In this document: positions 59,846-64,000 of the stretch, in pieces
Position numbering within the stretch: position 1 is the first letter of the stretch
Layout: the number at the start of each line of letters is the position of its first letter
Assembly: GCA_046348995.1 (NCBI GenBank)
Contig: JAXMDB010000007.1
Location: forward strand, 186,001 to 250,000
Origin: JANNSX01 sp046348995
GTDB taxonomy: Bacteria; Pseudomonadota; Alphaproteobacteria; Rhizobiales; Hyphomicrobiaceae
Direction: 5' to 3'
DNA: 64,000 nt
The notes under the pieces: generated by a model
Told to the model about the DNA's origin: nothing
Database searches by the model: none
What the model saw: the letters and a program-made list of their open reading frames with translations, nothing else
Made by a program: the position numbers and the translations under genes

Positions 59846-60841
59846 ATGTCATCGCTCGAAGCGCTGCTCGCGACCAAGTCCGCCCTCCTCGCCGATGGCG
59901 CGACCGGCACGAACTACTTCCAGATGGGTCTAGAGTCCGGCGATCCGCCCGAGATGTGGAACGTCGATCATCCCGATCGCGTTGCGAAGCTTCACCAGGC
60001 CTTCGTCGATGCCGGCGCCGACATCATTCTCACGAACACCTTCGGCTGCAACAAGCACCGCCTGAAGCTGCACAAGCTCGAGGGCCGCGTCGTCGAGCTC
60101 AACCAGCGCGCCGCCGAGATCGCGTGCGAAGTCGCCGGCAAGGCTGGGCGGCCGATCGTCGTCGCAGGCTCCGTCGGGCCGACGGGGGAATTGTTCGAGC
60201 CGCTGGGCAAGCTCACGCACGAGGATGCCGTGGCGGCCTTCACCGAGCAGATCGAAGGATTGAAGACGGGTGGCGCGGACGTCGCCTGGATCGAGACCAT
60301 GTCGGCGCCCGAGGAAATGCAGGCAGCGATGCAGGCGGCCCAGGCCGTCGGGCTGCCCTACACCTGCACGGCGAGCTTCGACACGGCGGGGCGCACGATG
60401 ATGGGCCTCGACCCGAGCGCGCTCGGCGGCGTCGCCGAGGGCCTAGCGCCGATCGCCATGGGGTCCAATTGTGGCGTCGGCGCCTCCGATTTGCTCGTCT
60501 CCGTGCTCGCCATGACGGCGGCTGATCCGAGCGCCATCGTCATCGCCAAGGCGAACTGCGGCATCCCGCAGGTGCGCGGCGATCAGGTGGTCTATACGGG
60601 GACGCCGGAGCTGATGGCCGACTACGTGCATTTGGCGATCGACGCCGGTGCGCGGATCGTCGGCGGCTGTTGCGGGACATCGCCGGAGCATCTGGCGGCG
60701 ATGCGCAAGGCGATGGATGCTCATACGCCGGGTCCGCGTCCCGACCGGGCCACGATCGAGGCCCGCATCGGCAAGCTCGCCTCGCCACCCCGTGAGGCGA
60801 CGGCTGGCGAGGCCCGGCAACGGCGGCGGGCGCGGGGGTAG
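59846..60841 (+). CDS. Betaine-homocysteine S-methyltransferase-like enzyme
   Basis: The 331-residue enzyme has the homocysteine S-methyltransferase barrel with the zinc site G-S-N-C-G (C209) and G-G-C-C-G-T (C275, C276). The N-terminus G-A-T-G-T-N and I-L-T-N-T-F-G-C-N-K are standard. It transfers a methyl group to homocysteine to form methionine; the donor could be betaine, dimethylsulfoniopropionate or S-methylmethionine. The start at 59846 follows AAGGAGG. Its placement opposite the SDR/LysE/MttB-family genes links it to quaternary-amine methyl use, by inference. Confidence 0.9.
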   Translation: MSSLEALLATKSALLADGATGTNYFQMGLESGDPPEMWNVDHPDRVAKLHQAFVDAGADIILTNTFGCNKHRLKLHKLEGRVVELNQRAAEIACEVAGKAGRPIVVAGSVGPTGELFEPLGKLTHEDAVAAFTEQIEGLKTGGADVAWIETMSAPEEMQAAMQAAQAVGLPYTCTASFDTAGRTMMGLDPSALGGVAEGLAPIAMGSNCGVGASDLLVSVLAMTAADPSAIVIAKANCGIPQVRGDQVVYTGTPELMADYVHLAIDAGARIVGGCCGTSPEHLAAMRKAMDAHTPGPRPDRATIEARIGKLASPPREATAGEARQRRRARG

Positions 60842-60927
60842 CTTGTGGTCAGATCGCTCGGGAGCTGCGTCCAAAGCTCCCCGTGCGATCCACTGCCCGC
60901 AAATGGACCCCAATGCCGGTCCCATCT

Positions 60928-61080
60928 CGTCATCCTCATCCAAGTGAGCGAAGCAAACACCGGATGGGGATCCAGGGGAGACACTTCGGCCGAAGTCCTG
61001 TCTGGCCGGCCTTTGGCCGGAGTCTAACGCTGGATCCCCACGCATGCTGCGCGCTCACGCGCTCGCGCGTGAGGATGACG
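60928..61080. repeat. Family C palindromic intergenic repeat, copy 3
   Basis: CGTCATCCTCATCCAAG and GGGGATCCAGGGG lead into ACGCTGGATCCCC and CGCGCGTGAGGATGACG, with GGCCGGCCTTTGGCC in the middle. It fills half of the 313-bp gap between the convergent BHMT-like and pdxY genes; no gene is seen in the rest. Confidence 0.9.
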
Positions 61081-61154
61081 GGAGGAGCGGCAAGAACATC
61101 GCCATCTTCAGTCAAGCGAATGCCGGCTATTGGATTTGTCAGGTCTGCCGCAGA

Positions 61155-61985
61155 CTACCGCACCGGCCCGACGCCCCAGGCCTTCGGCTTCGACCATGCC
61201 GCCTGACTCGCGACGAGCTTCAGCTCCTCCGCGCCGGCGCTCGCCTCGATCACCTGCTCGATACCACCCACGGCAAGACCGAGCGCGCGGGCTTGGGATT
61301 TGCCCGACAGCAGATGCGCGAGCAGCAATGCTGCCATCAGATCGCCGGTGCCGTGGGGCACGGATTTGCGGCGCTTCACGGACGCCCGCATCGCGGTCGA
61401 GCCCGAGATCAACACATTGTCGATCTGGGATTTCGTATCACCGGGAATAGAGGTCGCGAGCACCGAAGGCACGCCGACCGCATGCGCCGCCGCGTGCGCC
61501 GTTCGCGCGTTCGTGACCTCGGTGCCCGACAGCCACGAGAGCTCGAACCGGTTCGGCGTGATGATGCCAGCCAGCGGCACCAGTCGATCGCGCACGCGCT
61601 CGGCAGCCGCTTTGTCGACGTAGAGACCACCCGGATCGTCGCCCAGCACCGGATCGACCATGACGAGCGCCTGGGCGTGCTTGGCCTTCACTTTCGCAAT
61701 TGCCTCGATCGCGATGTCGACATGCGCCGCGCTCGGCAGATAACCCGTCAACACGCCATCGACACCCGCAAGGATGTCGTTCGCCGATAGCGCCGCCAGC
61801 ATCTCGCCGAGTGTCTCGGATGCGACCCGCGTGCCGCCGACCTTGCGATAGCCCATGTGGCTCGACAGCACGACCGTCGGCAGCGCGAGCACATCATGCC
61901 CGAGCCGCTGCAGCGCGAACCGCGCCGCGGCATTGCCGACATGCCCATAGGCGACATCGGAGGAGATGAGGAGAACGGTAGCCAC
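61155..61985 (-). CDS. pdxY: Pyridoxal kinase PdxY
   Basis: A 276-residue ribokinase-superfamily enzyme. Marks are S-S-D-V-A-Y-G-H-V-G-N near 8-18, G-Y-L-P-S near 81, V-M-V-D-P-V-L-G-D near 108-116, and the ATP-site region H-G-T-G-D-L-M-A-A-L with the catalytic Asp. It phosphorylates pyridoxal in the PLP salvage route. It is convergent with the BHMT-like gene across a family C repeat. Confidence 0.93.
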   Translation of the reverse strand: MATVLLISSDVAYGHVGNAAARFALQRLGHDVLALPTVVLSSHMGYRKVGGTRVASETLGEMLAALSANDILAGVDGVLTGYLPSAAHVDIAIEAIAKVKAKHAQALVMVDPVLGDDPGGLYVDKAAAERVRDRLVPLAGIITPNRFELSWLSGTEVTNARTAHAAAHAVGVPSVLATSIPGDTKSQIDNVLISGSTAMRASVKRRKSVPHGTGDLMAALLLAHLLSGKSQARALGLAVGGIEQVIEASAGAEELKLVASQAAWSKPKAWGVGPVR

Positions 61986-62068
61986 GATGGCGTCAAGCTC
62001 TGAGATTGCGGACTCTCATCCGCTAGCACGCGAAACCGAGCTGCGCCAGGATGGACGAAGCGTGTTGT

Positions 62069-62497
62069 CTAGGTGGCACCACCATCCGAAGGCATGGTCA
62101 GGGCCAAGGGGCCATCGAGTGTCGCAAGCCGGCAGTGTCCCGGCTTCTTGGCAGGCCCGACGATTGCGTGCAAAGCCCCGCGGATGAAGATCAACGCCTT
62201 CGCAGGCTCTGTTTCCAGATCGAACTTGAGCGCGAAATCTTCCGGCTGGACGTTAGCGGCGAAGTCGCGCTGATCGCAATAGGCCTCAGGGTTCGCGAAT
62301 GGCATCTTGGCCCGGGCATCGGGCTCCAGCCAAGGCGGAAAGGCCGGAGTCGAGCCGACGTTGTAGAGCCAGACATCGCCCACGATCGACTCGCCCCGCA
62401 TGAAATACGCGTAGCAGCAGGTGGCTGTTTCCTCGACGAAGACCCGTGTATCCCCGTCCGCTGATTGCCATGACTTGTACCGAAAAGTCCCACTCAC
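62069..62497 (-). CDS. Conserved protein of unknown function (142 aa)
   Basis: The product has 142 residues, rich in aromatic and acidic residues (R-V-F-V-E-E-T-A-T-C-C-Y-A-Y-F-M-R-G-E near 18-36, I-V-G-D-V-W-L-Y-N-V-G). It has no signal, no membrane segment and no known motif. It starts at a GTG that overlaps the stop of the GYD gene by three bases (GTGA context), a strong sign of coupled translation. I can say nothing about the function. Confidence 0.65.
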   Translation of the reverse strand: MSGTFRYKSWQSADGDTRVFVEETATCCYAYFMRGESIVGDVWLYNVGSTPAFPPWLEPDARAKMPFANPEAYCDQRDFAANVQPEDFALKFDLETEPAKALIFIRGALHAIVGPAKKPGHCRLATLDGPLALTMPSDGGAT

Positions 62498-62793
62498 CCA
62501 CCGGCCACCTTCGCCACGATGGCGCCGTGCTCAGCCGCCGAAAACGCCGGTAGGATCGTCGGCTCGACGAAGCCGTCGCGGCGGGCGGTTAGTACATACT
62601 GCTGCATGGCCTCGTTCGACGGCATCTCGAACACTTGCACGAAGTCGTAAGTCCCCATGGTGGCGTAGAAGGCGACCGAGCGGCCGCCCAGCGCGGCCAC
62701 GCGCGCTTCCGAAACCTCGCGCCGCTTCGGGCTGTCGCCGAGCTCGGCAAGGCCCTTGGCCGTCAGGCGCATGAGCGAGATGTAGAGCGGCAT
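62494..62793 (-). CDS. GYD-domain protein
   Basis: The 99-residue protein fits the GYD family, small ferredoxin-like proteins of unknown function. Marks are L-Y-I-S-L-M-R-L-T-A-K-G near 3-14, F-Y-A-T-M-G-T-Y-D-F-V near 42-52 (the G-x-Y-D signature) and a helix after it. The start at 62793 follows a GAAGG sequence; the longer reading upstream runs into a repeat. The next gene starts in its stop codon. Confidence 0.8.
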   Translation of the reverse strand: MPLYISLMRLTAKGLAELGDSPKRREVSEARVAALGGRSVAFYATMGTYDFVQVFEMPSNEAMQQYVLTARRDGFVEPTILPAFSAAEHGAIVAKVAGG

Positions 62794-62810
62794 CGGCGGC
62801 ACCTTCTTTC

Positions 62811-62943
62811 GTAGGGCACAATAGGCCCCACCTTCGGGGCCGTATTGCGCCACCACCACTTCGGCGATCGTCGCCGGAAACCGAAGCATCCGCCGAGCCC
62901 GCGGCCGGCGCAATACGGCCCGAAGTGGCCTATTGCGCCCTAC
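62811..62943. repeat. Family E palindromic intergenic repeat
   Basis: GTAGGGCACAATAGGCC and GGCCTATTGCGCCCTAC close the element, and GGCCGTATTGCGCC pairs with GGCGCAATACGGCC inside. Only one copy occurs in the window. It lies in the 323-bp gap between the binding-protein gene and the GYD gene. The remaining part, 62944-63116, holds nothing recognisable. Confidence 0.85.
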
Positions 62944-63116
62944 CGCCTTATCGGTTGCCGAGTCCGATCATGGCTCACTCATCCAACCGCTTCACCGGAG
63001 GCGCGCCGTTGCGCGTGCGGCGGCGGCGCGCCTTCTCGGCGAGCACCCGCTTCGGCCCCTGACAGGCGCACGGCGGGCCCTCGATGCTGGTCGGCGAGAT
63101 CGCTCCTGGCGCCTGG

Positions 63117-64000
63117 TCAAAGACCGCCTTTGATCTGCTCCCAGTCCTTGTACATCTTGCTCGTGAAATCGTCCGGCTGTGGCGTCTGGAAGTGGCCGCC
63201 CTTGAGCGTCGCCTCCGGCCCCTTGTCCATGCCGATCGCCTTGAGCTGCTCCGGACTGACACCCGCGTACGACGCCGGGTTCGAATGGCCGTATCCGAAC
63301 GTCTCGATGCAGTACTTGCCGATCTCGGGATCGAGCATGCCGTCGATCAGCGCATAAGCCTTCTCGAGGTATGGGGCGTTCTTGTTGATGACGAGGCCGC
63401 AGACCCAGGTGAGCGTGCCCTCCTTCGGCTGCGCGAACTTGACCGGCACGCCTTCCTTCAAGAGCGCGGTCGCCGCATCGGCCCAGGTCATGGCGGCGAT
63501 GATCTCGCCCGAGGCGAGTGCCTGCTGCTGCTCGGTGTTGTTCGACGTATAGAGACGGACGAGTGGGCGCTGCGCCTTCAGCGTGTCCAACACCTTCTTG
63601 TACCCGGCTTCGTCCTTGTCGATGCCATCGAACTTGACGCCCGCGTAGATGGCGCCGATCCAGAAGCTGTCGTCGGCCGAGCCGATGATGGAGATCTTGT
63701 TCTTGTTGGCCTCGTCCCAAAGGATCTTCCAGCTCTCCTCACCGTCAGGGAGCTTTACGAGATCGGTGCGGTAGGTGATGGACGTGAAACCCCACTCCCA
63801 CGGCACCATCCAAACCTGGCCATCGAGATTGGCGGCGGGCAGGCCTTTGAGCTCGGGCAACAGATTGGCGTAGTTCGTGAGCTTGGAGGTGTCGATCGGC
63901 TGAATGACGCCGGCGTTCTTCCAGCGCGCAATTTCGGCCGAGCACGGATGGATGACGTCGGGCACGAAGCCCGCGAGCATCTTCTGCAAGCCTTCCTCGG
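63117..64000 (-). CDS. ABC transporter periplasmic binding protein, polyamine type (5' end outside window)
   Basis: The visible 294 codons are the C-terminal two thirds of a PotD/PotF-type solute-binding protein. Typical features are P-D-V-I-H-P-C-S near the beginning, Q-V-W-M-V-P-W-E-W-G, and S-G-E-I-I-A-A-M-T-W-A-D. Tryptophans and acidic residues line polyamine-binding sites. The reading frame stays open to the window edge, so signal peptide and start are missing. It probably belongs to an ABC operon for polyamines or similar cations continuing outside. Confidence 0.9.
   Translation of the reverse strand, partial: EEGLQKMLAGFVPDVIHPCSAEIARWKNAGVIQPIDTSKLTNYANLLPELKGLPAANLDGQVWMVPWEWGFTSITYRTDLVKLPDGEESWKILWDEANKNKISIIGSADDSFWIGAIYAGVKFDGIDKDEAGYKKVLDTLKAQRPLVRLYTSNNTEQQQALASGEIIAAMTWADAATALLKEGVPVKFAQPKEGTLTWVCGLVINKNAPYLEKAYALIDGMLDPEIGKYCIETFGYGHSNPASYAGVSPEQLKAIGMDKGPEATLKGGHFQTPQPDDFTSKMYKDWEQIKGGL

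Noticed and set aside
61541..61560. tRNA-like T-loop string (GGTTCG)
   Set aside because: It lies inside pdxY coding sequence and no cloverleaf arms are present.
62944..63116. Possible small gene downstream of the binding-protein gene on the complement (ends G-A-P-P-V-K-R-L-D-E)
   Set aside because: No start codon fits after the binding-protein stop, and the composition (Arg/Pro-rich) is what any off-frame GC-rich sequence gives.

Overview
The window is high-GC (roughly 65 % by eye) chromosomal DNA of an alphaproteobacterium, most likely of the order Hyphomicrobiales. Supporting signs are the ftsE-ftsX / hpt / xerD-accA neighbourhood, metX-metW next to hisC-tyrC, the PhaR-PhaA-PhaB set, L,D-transpeptidases of the YafK type, a perfect CtrA box beside a GANTC site, and several families of long intergenic palindromes. 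I cannot name the genus. No rRNA, tRNA, CRISPR array or prophage was seen.

Layout. 1-4.9 kb: the edge of a mazEF toxin-antitoxin pair, an aldo/keto reductase, a large dimethylglycine/sarcosine dehydrogenase-like flavoprotein and a ParB/SbnI-like protein. 5-10.7 kb: an amine and amide catabolic set (Bcr/CflA-type exporter, ureohydrolase, NylB-like serine hydrolase, copper amine oxidase). 10.9-21 kb: NYN-domain protein, GloB, two methyltransferases, MetX/MetW, HisC/TyrC, ChaC and an SRAP protein. 21.2-24.7 kb: a class II ribonucleotide reductase interrupted by a complete intein with a LAGLIDADG endonuclease. 24.8-40.3 kb: housekeeping and envelope genes (PlsC, YdcF, FtsE/FtsX, zinc-ribbon protein, Hpt, CorC, an AroK-AroB fusion, XerD, AccA and three tandem YafK-type L,D-transpeptidases). 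40.3-46.6 kb: a CoA transferase, a duplicated ATC-hydrolase-like protein, a transporter, and a divergent flavin oxidase/GNAT - methyltransferase pair. 46.8-49.9 kb: PHA synthesis genes and their regulator. 50.9-55.2 kb: a reductive pyrimidine degradation set (PreT, PreA, M20 amidohydrolase). 55.2-56.2 kb: a decayed IS481-family element inserted in a palindromic repeat. 56.2-60.8 kb: an MttB-family methyltransferase, a GFA protein, a LysE exporter, an SDR and a betaine-homocysteine methyltransferase-like gene. 61-64 kb: pyridoxal kinase, two small genes and a truncated polyamine-type binding protein.

Theme. Several loci deal with methylated or primary amines: the MttB homologue and BHMT could remove or transfer methyl groups from betaines, the dehydrogenase at 1.8 kb could oxidise dimethylglycine or sarcosine, GFA could handle released formaldehyde, and the copper amine oxidase and ureohydrolase act on primary amines and guanidino compounds. 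This is inference from families and proximity.

The most notable items are the intein placed exactly before the catalytic cysteine of NrdJ, a perfect 17-bp palindrome over the putative nrdJ promoter, the AroK-AroB fusion, the CtrA box ahead of three tandem YafK paralogues, and at least five families of palindromic intergenic repeats, one of which hosts the IS element.
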